Origin: Campylobacterales bacterium
GTDB taxonomy: Bacteria > Campylobacterota_A > Desulfurellia > JAADFJ01
DNA: 12,554 nucleotides
Direction of reading: 5' to 3'
Assembly: GCA_027080125.1 (NCBI GenBank)
Contig: JALWSW010000196.1
Coordinates: forward strand, 1-12,554
Shown: in pieces, positions 1 to 7,145 of the stretch
How positions within the stretch are numbered: position 1 is the stretch's first letter
Layout: the number at the start of each line of letters is the position of its first letter
Notes under the pieces: generated by a model
Database searches by the model: none
What the model was told of the DNA's origin: nothing
The model's input: the letters and a program-made list of their open reading frames with translations, nothing else
Program-made: the position numbers and the translations under genes

Positions 1-1817
1 TCAAATTTCCCTATTCTTTTACTTTTTCTCGCTCTCAAATCGACAAAACCGCCTTCTGCTTCTCTTTTTCCCGCAACCGCTATGTAATTGACTTTTTCAA
101 ACTCGCAACTTCTTATCTTTTTTGAAAGTGTTTCATCGCGCTCATATAGCTTAACTCGAAAACCTTCGTTTTGCAACCGTTTCGTTACGTTTTTTGCATA
201 ATCAAGCTGCTCATCGGATATGGGAACAACGGCAATCTGAACCGGAGCAATCCATAAAGGAAAATCTCCTTTAAAATGCTCAATCAGAACCGCTATAAAC
301 CGCTCTATCGAGCCCAATATGACCCTGTGAATCATAACAGGGCGAACCGTATCGCCGTTCTCATCCCTATAGGTGAGATCAAATCGCTCTGGCAGATTAA
401 AATCACACTGAATAGTTGCACATTGCCACGACCTTCCTATCGCATCGGTAAGCTTAACGTCTATTTTAGGTCCGTAAAATGCGCCGTCACCTTCATTTAT
501 TTGATATTCCTTTCCGGTTTTTTTCAACGCATTTTCAAGAGCTGAGGTTGCAAGGTACCAGTTTTCATCGGATCCTATCGATTTTTCCGGTCTTGTCGAT
601 AGCTCGAGGGTATATTCAAAATTAAACAGATTCATAACGTAATCAACAAACTGCATAACCGAAATGATTTCCGTCTCAAGTTGATCGGGTCTGCAAAACA
701 GATGAGCATCATCTTGGGTAAACTCTCTTACTCTGAGCAATCCGTTCAATACGCCGGATTTCTCATGCCTATGAACAACGCCCAACTCAAAATAGCGCTT
801 GGGAAGATCTCGATAGCTTCTTATTTGGGATTTGTAAACCATTATATGCCCCAGGCAGTTCATCGGTTTTATACCAAAACTCTGCTTCTCCACTTCGGTA
901 AAATACATATTTTCCCGATAATTATCATAATGCCCGCTTTTTTTCCAGAGATCGGTTCTCAAAATCTCAGGTCCCTTGACAAACTCATATCCGCGCTTCA
1001 GATGCTCGGTGCGTTCAAACTCCTCAAGCAGGTAGCGCAGCATAGCGCCTTTGGGATGCCAGATTATAAAACCTGGTCCTACCTCATCGCTTATGCTGAA
1101 CAGATCAAGCTCTTTTCCGATTTTCCGGTGATCGCGCTCCTTTATCTCTTTCAGATAATTCATGTATTGAGTAAGCTTTTTTTTGCTCTCAAATGCCGTT
1201 CCGTATATCCTCTGAAGCATCTTGTTCTTTTCATCACCCTTAAAATAGGCTCCAGCAATACTCAACAGCTTGAATGCTTTAAGGTATCCGGTATCAGGCA
1301 GATGCGGACCCCTGCAAAGATCTACAAAATCACCCTGTTGATAAAGACTGACCTTTTCCTCAGGTATCTCCTTGAGTATCTCGACTTTATAAGTATCGTT
1401 TCGACTTTCAAAATACTCTATCGCCTCTTTTTTAGAAACCTCTTTCCTAACGAACCGATATCGCTTTTTGACAATCTCGGTCATTTTTTTCGATATCTTT
1501 TCCAAATCCTCAAGTTTAAGTTTCTCTTCTATATCAAAATCATAATAAAAACCGTTCTCAATAGCAGGCCCGACACCAAAACGGGCATTTTTATAAAGGC
1601 TTTGTATTGCCTGAGCCATAATATGGCTTGCACTGTGCCTTTCAATCTGACGGCCCTTTTCACTTTCAAGATAGATCGGATAAACAACCGTATCTTCATC
1701 AAAAACGGTTGACATATCAAACTGTTTATTCCCTGCTTCAACTGCAATCACATTAGGATCTTTTATTGCATCCCTTGCCGAGGTTCCTTTTTCTATAACA
1801 AACTGTTTTTCTTGCGT
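1..1817 (-). CDS. thrS: Threonyl-tRNA synthetase (C-terminus cut by window edge)
   Basis: ThrS charges tRNA-Thr with threonine in the cytoplasm. The frame encodes 605 residues and is still open at base 1; E. coli ThrS has 642, so perhaps 25-40 residues are missing. A short N-terminal TGS-like segment is followed by the editing domain (HSASH, then LCRGPH) and the class II catalytic core, with NCLGH, the motif 2 region VREFTQDDAH, and PVMIHR. The zinc ligands are C321, H372 and H497. NCLGH has Leu where many homologues have Pro. The anticodon-binding domain begins near PLWIAPVQ. The start is unusual. No ATG, GTG or TTG lies early in frame; the first in-frame ATG (1716) would remove much of the TGS-like segment. 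A GGGAG at 1829-1825 stands 7 nt before an ACG at 1817, which I take as the start. An ATG at 1831 is out of frame and lacks a Shine-Dalgarno. The gene lies 22 nt after tRNA-Val and is probably co-transcribed with it. Identity is very secure; the start is not. Confidence 0.96.
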
Positions 1818-1824
1818 TTTTGTT

Positions 1825-1829
1825 CTCCC
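1825..1829 (-). promoter_or_regulatory. Shine-Dalgarno that sets the thrS start
   Basis: GGGAG on the minus strand, with 7 nt (1824-1818) before ACG at 1817-1815. This is the only good ribosome-binding site near the conserved N-terminus. It supports the ACG start over the out-of-frame ATG at 1831-1829, which itself overlaps the site. Confidence 0.6.
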
Positions 1830-1839
1830 ATAATTTATT

Positions 1840-1914
1840 TGGTGGGCACGAATGGTTTCGAACCATTGACCTCTTGCATGTCAAGCAAGCACTCTACCCC
1901 TGAGCTACGCGCCC
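1840..1914 (-). tRNA. tRNA-Val (GAC)
   Basis: A 75-nt cloverleaf with encoded CCA. Acceptor arm GGGCGCG pairs with CGTGCCC (one G-T), the D arm contains GCTC/GAGT, and the T arm contains GGTTCGAAACC. The anticodon stem CTTGC/GCAAG encloses loop TTGACAT, giving anticodon GAC, which reads valine GUC. It lies immediately upstream of thrS in the same direction, so 3' processing of this tRNA would also create the 5' end of the thrS message. Confidence 0.97.
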
Positions 1915-1941
1915 ATCTCATCAATCAAACATGCTTGCCCT

Positions 1942-1968
1942 ATTATCGCCATATATACAAAATGTCAA
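1942..1968 (-). promoter_or_regulatory. Likely promoter for tRNA-Val and thrS
   Basis: On the minus strand a perfect -35 TTGACA (1968-1963) is followed after 15 nt by GATAAT (1947-1942), five of six matches to the -10 consensus. The spacer is shorter than the usual 17 nt. Expected initiation is near 1935, about 20 nt before the mature tRNA-Val end. With no other start signal before thrS, this probably drives both genes, perhaps with read-through from tRNA-Ser. Confidence 0.5.
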
Positions 1969-2080
1969 GCCGGCAAAACAATAATTTCTTATCTATTTTT
2001 CAGTTAAAATTTCTGCACCGTCATTTTGCCTGAGAAAAATCGTTCCATAGATATCCGTCAGCAGCATCCAGATTTTAGAT

Positions 2081-2172
2081 TGGCGGAGGAGGTAGGATTC
2101 GAACCCACGGAAGAGAATACTCCCTTCAACTGATTTCGAGTCAGCCGCCTTCAACCACTCAGCCACTCCTCC
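2081..2172 (-). tRNA. tRNA-Ser (CGA)
   Basis: A 92-nt class II tRNA with the long variable arm typical of serine and an encoded GCCA end. Acceptor GGAGGAG pairs with CTCCTCC, and the T arm contains GGTTCGAATCC. The anticodon stem-loop GCTGA-CTCGAAA-TCAGT gives anticodon CGA, reading UCG. It lies 166 nt upstream of tRNA-Val on the same strand; no gene or clear terminator is visible between them. Confidence 0.96.
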
Positions 2173-2182
2173 AAAAAGCCTT

Positions 2183-2191
2183 ATCATAACA
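2183..2191 (-). promoter_or_regulatory. Extended -10 promoter of tRNA-Ser
   Basis: On the minus strand TGT-TATGAT is an extended -10 element (TGn followed by five of six matches to TATAAT). No good -35 lies 16-18 nt upstream, as is common for extended -10 promoters. Initiation near 2176 would leave a leader of only a few bases before the tRNA. The tRNA-Thr promoter at 8322-8330 has the same arrangement. Confidence 0.5.
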
Positions 2192-2275
2192 ATCTATCAG
2201 ATTATTTACAGATTTTACAAAAAAGAAAAAATTTTTCAATCGATTTATAAACTTTATTTGCGTCAGATCAAATAA

Positions 2276-2316
2276 ACAAAAAATTCAGCAGACAAGAACC
2301 AACTGCCTGCTGAATT
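2276..2316 (-). terminator. Intrinsic terminator of the TSUP-FmdE unit
   Basis: A perfect 10-bp inverted repeat, AATTCAGCAG at 2282-2291 and CTGCTGAATT at 2307-2316, encloses a 15-nt loop. On the minus strand the stem is followed by a run of T (complement of 2276-2283). It lies about 45 nt past the stop of the FmdE-family gene, the expected place for its terminator, and it separates that unit from tRNA-Ser. Confidence 0.85.
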
Positions 2317-2361
2317 CATTAGAAACCGTTTATGACAACCGGGATTTGAAAATTTCGGAAA

Positions 2362-2958
2362 TTAACCGGCACAGTCTATGCAGACCTTTTTACCTCCCTT
2401 GATTCTTCCGTATTTTTCAACCACCATCTCTCCGCACTCCTCGCAGACAAAACTCTCGAATGTGTGAGCAGGCTCGACATAATCGTAATCGAAAACCTCA
2501 GATACATTCAGAATCATTTCCTCAGGAGCATTCAACACCTTTTGAAAAAGAGGATCAGACACAGATTCGGGAATCTTCGTGGGCGGAACGCCGCTTTTTC
2601 TGTATTTCATAAATTCGGTCTTTTTGTTCTGTGCCATTGCTTCAGCTTTTGGAACAACCCTTACCGCCTTTTTGGCTTTTTTGTCAATAAGCGTAACACC
2701 CCATTTACCTTTGTGCGACTTTTTGATATTGCCCTTGCCGAATGTGCATCCGGTTATCGTCTGAATTCCATCTGCAAAACAGGTTGCGCAATGATTCTCG
2801 CCAAGCTCAACTATAGCCAAAAGCGCAGAATCTCCGGTTCGTTCAACTCCCAAAGCATTCATAGCAACAGCCCCTGCACGAAGTCCCATCGGCATGGCAG
2901 GACATTTGTGTCCATGAAGCTTTAACCCCAAATCCGCATAATCAGTTGCATTAACCAT
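2362..2958 (-). CDS. FmdE-family protein with C-terminal zinc ribbon
   Basis: A 198-residue cytoplasmic protein. The N-terminal 150 residues match the FmdE family (named for formylmethanofuran dehydrogenase subunit E). Visible are HGHKCP (H15, H17, C19), a C57/C60 pair after GEN, and the family hallmark GIQTITGCTFGKGN with C71. The C-terminus is a small zinc ribbon with C172, C175, C193 and C196 (CEEC, CIDC). In archaea FmdE accompanies a molybdenum/tungsten enzyme; bacterial members are scattered and their role is not settled, so I assign none beyond likely metal binding. The ATG start has AGGAGG 6 nt upstream. The gene lies 10 nt after the TSUP permease and is surely co-transcribed with it. 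Family assignment is strong; function is unknown. Confidence 0.9.
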   Translation of the reverse strand: MVNATDYADLGLKLHGHKCPAMPMGLRAGAVAMNALGVERTGDSALLAIVELGENHCATCFADGIQTITGCTFGKGNIKKSHKGKWGVTLIDKKAKKAVRVVPKAEAMAQNKKTEFMKYRKSGVPPTKIPESVSDPLFQKVLNAPEEMILNVSEVFDYDYVEPAHTFESFVCEECGEMVVEKYGRIKGGKKVCIDCAG

Positions 2959-2968
2959 AAAAAACCTC

Positions 2969-3721
2969 CTATATAATGATTCCTATTATCAACTTTATTG
3001 CCACTACAAAAAGAATGACCGCATAGGCTTTTTTGACCCACGACGGTTTTGCCTTTTTTGACATAAAGGTTGCTCCAAGCTGAGAACCTATTAAAACCGC
3101 AAGAACAACCATTGCTGTCAGCAAAGGATAAAAATGCCCTTCAGCCATATGACCGAGATAGCCGGAAAATGATGAGAACGTTACGACAAATGCCGTTGTT
3201 GCAGCCGCTTCTTTCGTTTTATATCCCATCCACATAAGTATCGGAGCTATGATAAACCCGCCACCAAGCCCAAGCATTCCTCCTACAAATCCTGCAAAAC
3301 CTCCAACAAGTACTCCGATGATTGCTCTTTTTTTAAGCGATATCTTCTCTTTCGGTTCAGGATTCTTGGCAAAAAAGCTCATCCTTATAGCAGCAGCCAG
3401 CACGGCAGCGGCAAAGAAGATGAGCAACAATCTCACCGGGACATACCCTGAGGTGTATGCACCGATAGGAGATGCAATCAATGCGGCTATAGCCATTGCA
3501 GCTCCTCCTTTCCAATCAACGAGCCTGCTTTTCGAATACGGAATAAGCGCAAGCAGCGTATTTAAGCCATTTAAAAGCAGCCCCAGCGGAATGGCTACCT
3601 CTTTTACCGAATATCCGAGCCATTTTAAGACCGGAACATATATCATTCCCCCGCCAAGTCCCAACATAGCAAACAGAAATGAAGCAATCAGTATCACAGA
3701 AAACGCCGATAAGTAAATCAA
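2969..3721 (-). CDS. TSUP (TauE/SafE) family membrane permease
   Basis: A 250-residue integral inner-membrane protein with about eight hydrophobic segments. It has the internal duplication typical of the family: LGLGGGMIYVPVL near residue 20 is echoed by LGLGGGFIIAPIL near residue 150, each followed by a WxGY..KE.A stretch. TSUP proteins move small anions such as sulfite, thiosulfate or sulfoacetate, usually as exporters; the substrate cannot be told from sequence. The start is TTG at 3721 with GGAGG 6 nt upstream. It is the first gene of a two-gene unit with the FmdE-family protein, which may handle the same sulfur or metal chemistry (inference). A loop near residues 120-130 is rich in Lys and Glu, probably cytoplasmic. 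Confidence 0.92.
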   Translation of the reverse strand: MIYLSAFSVILIASFLFAMLGLGGGMIYVPVLKWLGYSVKEVAIPLGLLLNGLNTLLALIPYSKSRLVDWKGGAAMAIAALIASPIGAYTSGYVPVRLLLIFFAAAVLAAAIRMSFFAKNPEPKEKISLKKRAIIGVLVGGFAGFVGGMLGLGGGFIIAPILMWMGYKTKEAAATTAFVVTFSSFSGYLGHMAEGHFYPLLTAMVVLAVLIGSQLGATFMSKKAKPSWVKKAYAVILFVVAIKLIIGIII

Positions 3722-3764
3722 CTGCCGCCTCCTCTATTTATATATTCTGATATGAGAATTTAAT

Positions 3765-3770
3765 ATTATA
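3765..3770 (-). promoter_or_regulatory. Candidate -10 element for the TSUP-FmdE unit
   Basis: A perfect TATAAT on the minus strand about 43 nt upstream of the TTG start. A TTGACT lies only 8 nt farther upstream, too close to be its -35. Between the -10 and the gene is a small inverted repeat (ATTCT at 3744-3748, AGAAT at 3755-3759) in a possible operator position. Low confidence, as the region is AT-rich. Confidence 0.3.
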
Positions 3771-3853
3771 AAACCAAAAGTCAAGAGTTTTCTTAAAATC
3801 GGCTCAAAATCATCGCAAAAATAAAAAGTTGCCGAAATAGTATCAAAGGATTT

Positions 3854-3882
3854 TTGCCATACTAAAAAATTAAAATGATATT
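3854..3882 (+). promoter_or_regulatory. Candidate promoter of the remA-hemW operon
   Basis: TTGCCA (3854-3859; five of six matches to -35) lies exactly 17 nt before GATATT (3877-3882; four of six to -10). Predicted initiation near 3889 gives a leader of about 50 nt before remA. It is the best-spaced pair in this intergenic region. Confidence 0.4.
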
Positions 3883-3891
3883 TTTTGTGAA

Positions 3892-3931
3892 TTACCGATA
3901 TCTCATATTGAAAAATCGGAAAAAGCGGTAA
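3892..3931 (+). repeat. Overlapping inverted repeats in the remA leader
   Basis: TTACCG (3892-3897) is complementary to CGGTAA (3926-3931). Overlapping the first arm, CCGAT (3895-3899) is complementary to ATCGG (3915-3919). The two pairings share CCG and exclude each other. They lie in the presumed 5' leader, ending 11 nt before the remA start, where no clear Shine-Dalgarno is visible. The arms could be an RNA switch or a protein site; arms of 5-6 nt may also be chance. Confidence 0.25.
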
Positions 3932-3941
3932 CAATAGCAAT

Positions 3942-4175
3942 ATGGAGATAATAAGCGTAGGATTTGGAAACTTTGTTATGAAAAGCAGGATTGTTGCAAT
4001 AATCAAGGTAGGATCATTGCCGATAAAAAAGATAAAGGAAGAGGCAATCAAAAAAGGAAAATGTATCGATGTAACCGGAGGCCGCAAAGCCAAATCGATT
4101 ATCGTTTCAGATTCCGGTGATATTATAGTTTCTTCCCTATCCACCGATACGATTAAAGAGCGCATAAACAGCTGA
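3942..4175 (+). CDS. remA: RemA family (DUF370) regulatory protein
   Basis: A 77-residue protein aligned over its full length with Bacillus RemA: an N-terminal ISVGFGN (RemA has the INIGYGN type), then SRIVAIIKVGSLPIKK, a DVTGGRKAKSIIVSDS core and a C-terminal SS...T...R. In Bacillus subtilis RemA is an oligomeric DNA-binding activator of biofilm matrix genes. Elsewhere the gene is often found directly before gmk with no known role, as here. The start is ATG without a strong Shine-Dalgarno. Its stop overlaps the gmk start by one base (TGATG), so the two are translationally coupled. Family is secure; the target in this organism is unknown. Confidence 0.9.
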   Translation: MEIISVGFGNFVMKSRIVAIIKVGSLPIKKIKEEAIKKGKCIDVTGGRKAKSIIVSDSGDIIVSSLSTDTIKERINS

Positions 4176-4789
4176 TGCTATATGTTATCTCAGGACCAAC
4201 AGGCTCAGGTAAAACAACAATAGCAAATGAACTCACAAAGAGCGGTTCTATAAAAAAAACCGTTTCTCATACCACAAGAAAAATTCGAGCCGGAGAGACC
4301 GAAGGGGTGGATTATTTTTTTGTCTCCGAACAAAAGTTTCAAGAAATGATAGATAACAATGAGTTCGTCGAATATGAAAAGGTTCATAATCATTATTACG
4401 GTACATCAATTGCAACCCTTAACTCTGCTGCCACCTATGACACGATTTTGACAATAGATGTCAAGGGGGCTTTGAATATTAAAAAAAGTTTCGATGATTC
4501 ATCTCTTATATTCATTTTTCCTCCTGATTTTTCCGAGTGGATAAAAAGAATAGATCAAAGAGGAGAATCAGCAGAAGAGGAATTAAAAATAAGAATGAAA
4601 ACCGCCCTGTTTGAGATTGAAAATTATGAAAAATTTGACTATATAATAATTAATGAAGATCTTCGGCAAAGTGTAAGATCGGTTTTGGAGATAATAGATT
4701 CGTCAAAGCTTAGAGTTAAGGCAATAAGAGAGAAAATAAAACCGCTTGCTGAGAAACTGGCAAAACAGATAAGGAGGAAATATCTATGA
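4175..4789 (+). CDS. gmk: Guanylate kinase
   Basis: Converts GMP and ATP to GDP and ADP in the cytoplasm, feeding GTP, dGTP and (p)ppGpp synthesis. The 204-residue length is normal. It has the P-loop SGPTGSGKTT (residues 6-15), the GMP-binding stretch SHTTRKIRAGE (31-41) followed by GVDYFFV, a VEYEKVHNHYYGT segment, and TIDVKGALNIKK. The lid region has RGESAEEELKIR, and FDYIIINEDL sits near the C-terminus. It overlaps remA by 1 nt and rpoZ by 4 nt (ATGA), so translation is coupled on both sides. In several bacteria Gmk is directly inhibited by (p)ppGpp, and the synthetase gene is two genes downstream. Confidence 0.96.
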   Translation: MLYVISGPTGSGKTTIANELTKSGSIKKTVSHTTRKIRAGETEGVDYFFVSEQKFQEMIDNNEFVEYEKVHNHYYGTSIATLNSAATYDTILTIDVKGALNIKKSFDDSSLIFIFPPDFSEWIKRIDQRGESAEEELKIRMKTALFEIENYEKFDYIIINEDLRQSVRSVLEIIDSSKLRVKAIREKIKPLAEKLAKQIRRKYL

Positions 4790-4980
4790 ATATTGCAGAA
4801 ATCGAGGAAAAGCTTCTGGATAAATATGTAGATCACTATATGATAGCCAAAGCCGTGGGTAAAAGGGCTGTTCAGATCAGGCAAAATAATATGATATTCG
4901 AGAAAAGCAAAAATACCCATAAAAACGTTATTCAAGCCGCAATTGAACTTGCAGAGGGAAAGAGCAGGATAATCTGGTAA
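4786..4980 (+). CDS. rpoZ: RNA polymerase omega subunit
   Basis: A 64-residue protein, short for omega (E. coli has 91) but keeping the core: YMIAKAVGKRAVQIR, then a Lys/Asn-rich linker and an IQAAIELAEGK helix matching the conserved A..E...GKI region. Omega chaperones the beta-prime subunit and, in proteobacteria, forms part of one ppGpp site on RNA polymerase. The ATG overlaps the gmk stop as ATGA. The rel gene follows after a 31-nt gap. The gmk-rpoZ-spoT order is also known from E. coli. Confidence 0.9.
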   Translation: MNIAEIEEKLLDKYVDHYMIAKAVGKRAVQIRQNNMIFEKSKNTHKNVIQAAIELAEGKSRIIW

Positions 4981-4999
4981 AAAACAGCAAAATATCAGC

Positions 5000-5004
5000 G
5001 GAGG
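5000..5004 (+). promoter_or_regulatory. Shine-Dalgarno that sets the rel start
   Basis: GGAGG with 7 nt (5005-5011) before the in-frame ATA at 5012-5014. The rel frame has a stop at 4970-4972 and contains no ATG, GTG or TTG from there until GTG 5228, which lies inside the conserved HD motif. The site therefore argues for an AUA start, or for an ATG altered by one base. Confidence 0.6.
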
Positions 5005-5011
5005 CAATCTT

Positions 5012-7141
5012 ATATCATCAAGAGAAATCATAAATGAGATAAAAAAACGTTTCAACAAGCAGGATGCCTCTTTAATCGAAAAAGCGTACCAATTTGCTAT
5101 CGATTCTCATAAAGGTCAAAAAAGGACTTCAGGCGAAGATTATATCATCCATCCGGTATCTGTTGCTGCAATAACAACCAATCTGCTCTATGATCCGATA
5201 AGCATTGTTTCGGCGCTGCTACATGATGTGGTAGAAGATACTTCAGTAACCATCAACGATATTGAAAAAATATTCGGCAATGAAGCAGCGAAAATAGTGG
5301 ATGCCCTGACAAAGTTAAACAGAATAAACTACAAAAGCAAAGAGGACGCTCAGGCTGAGAATTTCAGAAAAATGGTAGTGGCTATGGCAAACGACCTGAG
5401 GGCAATAATTATTAAAATCTGCGACAGGCTCCACAATATGCGAACATTGAATTATCTCAAAACCAATAAACAGATACGAATTTCGCAGGAGACAATAGAT
5501 ATATACGCACCTCTTGCGCACCGTCTCGGACTTGGTGCTATAAAAGCCGAACTTGAGGATCTCTCTCTTAAATATTTGGATCCGGATATATATTACACTA
5601 TAGCCAAAGAGCTACACGAAAAACGGGTCGAAAGAGAATCTCATATAAAAAAAATGATTGATGAGATTAACAAACTTTTGAGCAATCAGCATATAAAATA
5701 TCGCATAGAAGGAAGAGCCAAGCATATATACAGCATATACAAAAAGATGAAAAAAAATTCCATCAACATAGAAGATATAAATCTGATTTACGACCTTTTT
5801 GCAATAAGAATAATCACCGAAGATATAAAATCGTGCTATATGGTTTTGGGTATTATACATTCTCGATTCAAACTCGTTCCGGGAAGATTCAAAGATTATA
5901 TTGCGCTTCCTAAAGCCAATATGTATCAGTCGCTTCACACAACGGTATTTTCACCCTCAGGACGTGTGGTTGAGATACAGATAAGAACCGAACAGATGGA
6001 CAATGTTGCAAAAAACGGAATTGCGGTTCATTGGAGATATAAGGAAGGCGGAAAATTCAATCTCACCGACAAGCGGTTTGTATGGATGAAACATCTCTTG
6101 CAATGGCAAAAAGATCTGAAAAATTCAAAAGAGTTTCTCGGAAGCATGAAGGTTGACCTCATGACCGATGAAATTTATGTCTTCACGCCAAACGGCGACT
6201 TGAAGGTGCTTCCAAGAGGCGCAAGCACAATCGATTTTGCCTATAGCATTCACACGGCGGTGGGTGATGCCTGCACAGGGGCGATTGTCAACGGCAAAAT
6301 GGTTGCGTTAAAAACCCAGCTTAAAACAGGCGATATCGTCAGCATCATTACCTCAAAAAATCATCACCCTTCGAAAGATTGGCTTGCAATTGTGAAAACA
6401 TCAAAAGCAAAAAACAAAATACGTCAATGGATACGCACAAAAGAGAGAGAAAGCGCAATTGCCATAGGCAAAGAGATGATTGTAAGCAGACTCAAGGATA
6501 TAGGAATAGGTCTGAATGAATATATAAAATCCCCTGAAACGGTAAAGCTGCTTAACAAGCTGGGACACAAAGATATAGAAGATTTATATGTTGATACCGG
6601 AAACGGAAAATTATCCGTTGCTACTGCAGTAAAGCATTTTTATAAAGAAAAAAAGGTGGAAAAAAAGGAGGGTTCATCCGGACCGATTGTCTCAGGTTCT
6701 CCCATAACAATCGACGGCCTTTATTCGGAAAACCTTATGGTGAACCTCGCAAAATGCTGCAAGCCCGTTCCCGGTGATAAAATTATCGGATTTATAACAA
6801 GAGGTAGGGGAATAACGATACATAGGATCGAATGCCCTAATCTGGACAGTCTTATGCTGGAAAAAGACAGATTGGTCAATGTAAAATGGAAATCCGTTTC
6901 GAAAGCTTTTAATATTTCTTTACGTGTCAAAACAGTTGATAAGGTTGGGATGCTTGCAAAGCTTACCTCTGTTATAGGTTCAAGAGACATAAATATAACT
7001 AATGTTACGCTTTCGCATGATGAGGTGGGAAAGACAACAACTGTTAATTTTATTCTGGATATTAAATCTAATAAACAGATTAACTCTTTAATACAAATCT
7101 TAAAATCGTTGAAAGATATTATCTCTGTAGAACGAATATAA
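5012..7141 (+). CDS. rel: Bifunctional (p)ppGpp synthetase/hydrolase (Rel/SpoT)
   Basis: A long RSH enzyme of 709 residues from the proposed ATA start, the usual length. In order: the HD hydrolase domain, with IIHP (H47), LLHDVVEDT (H71, D72) and CDRLHNMRT; the synthetase domain, with PGRFKDY (R292-D295) and MYQSLHTTVF, then VEIQIRTEQMD and AVHWRYK; the TGS domain, from DEIYVFTPNGDLKVLPRGA; a conserved-cysteine segment (AKCCKPVPGD, HRIECPN); and a C-terminal ACT domain. The RFKD form (RxKD) is that of bifunctional Rel/SpoT; monofunctional RelA has ExDD. Conserved residues begin well before the first usual start (GTG 5228), which would delete most of the HD site. GGAGG 7 nt before ATA 5012 marks the likely start. 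It sits between rpoZ and hemW (4-nt gap). Confidence 0.95.
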   Translation: MSSREIINEIKKRFNKQDASLIEKAYQFAIDSHKGQKRTSGEDYIIHPVSVAAITTNLLYDPISIVSALLHDVVEDTSVTINDIEKIFGNEAAKIVDALTKLNRINYKSKEDAQAENFRKMVVAMANDLRAIIIKICDRLHNMRTLNYLKTNKQIRISQETIDIYAPLAHRLGLGAIKAELEDLSLKYLDPDIYYTIAKELHEKRVERESHIKKMIDEINKLLSNQHIKYRIEGRAKHIYSIYKKMKKNSINIEDINLIYDLFAIRIITEDIKSCYMVLGIIHSRFKLVPGRFKDYIALPKANMYQSLHTTVFSPSGRVVEIQIRTEQMDNVAKNGIAVHWRYKEGGKFNLTDKRFVWMKHLLQWQKDLKNSKEFLGSMKVDLMTDEIYVFTPNGDLKVLPRGASTIDFAYSIHTAVGDACTGAIVNGKMVALKTQLKTGDIVSIITSKNHHPSKDWLAIVKTSKAKNKIRQWIRTKERESAIAIGKEMIVSRLKDIGIGLNEYIKSPETVKLLNKLGHKDIEDLYVDTGNGKLSVATAVKHFYKEKKVEKKEGSSGPIVSGSPITIDGLYSENLMVNLAKCCKPVPGDKIIGFITRGRGITIHRIECPNLDSLMLEKDRLVNVKWKSVSKAFNISLRVKTVDKVGMLAKLTSVIGSRDINITNVTLSHDEVGKTTTVNFILDIKSNKQINSLIQILKSLKDIISVERI

Positions 7142-7145
7142 TGAT

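Noticed and set aside
681..1712. A 343-codon open frame on the plus strand
   Set aside because: It lies wholly antisense to thrS, has no family resemblance, and the thrS frame on the other strand is unmistakable.
3734..4165. A 143-codon open frame on the minus strand upstream of the TSUP gene
   Set aside because: It overlaps remA antisense and the divergent promoter region, and its Ile/Phe-rich product looks like the shadow of AT-rich sequence.
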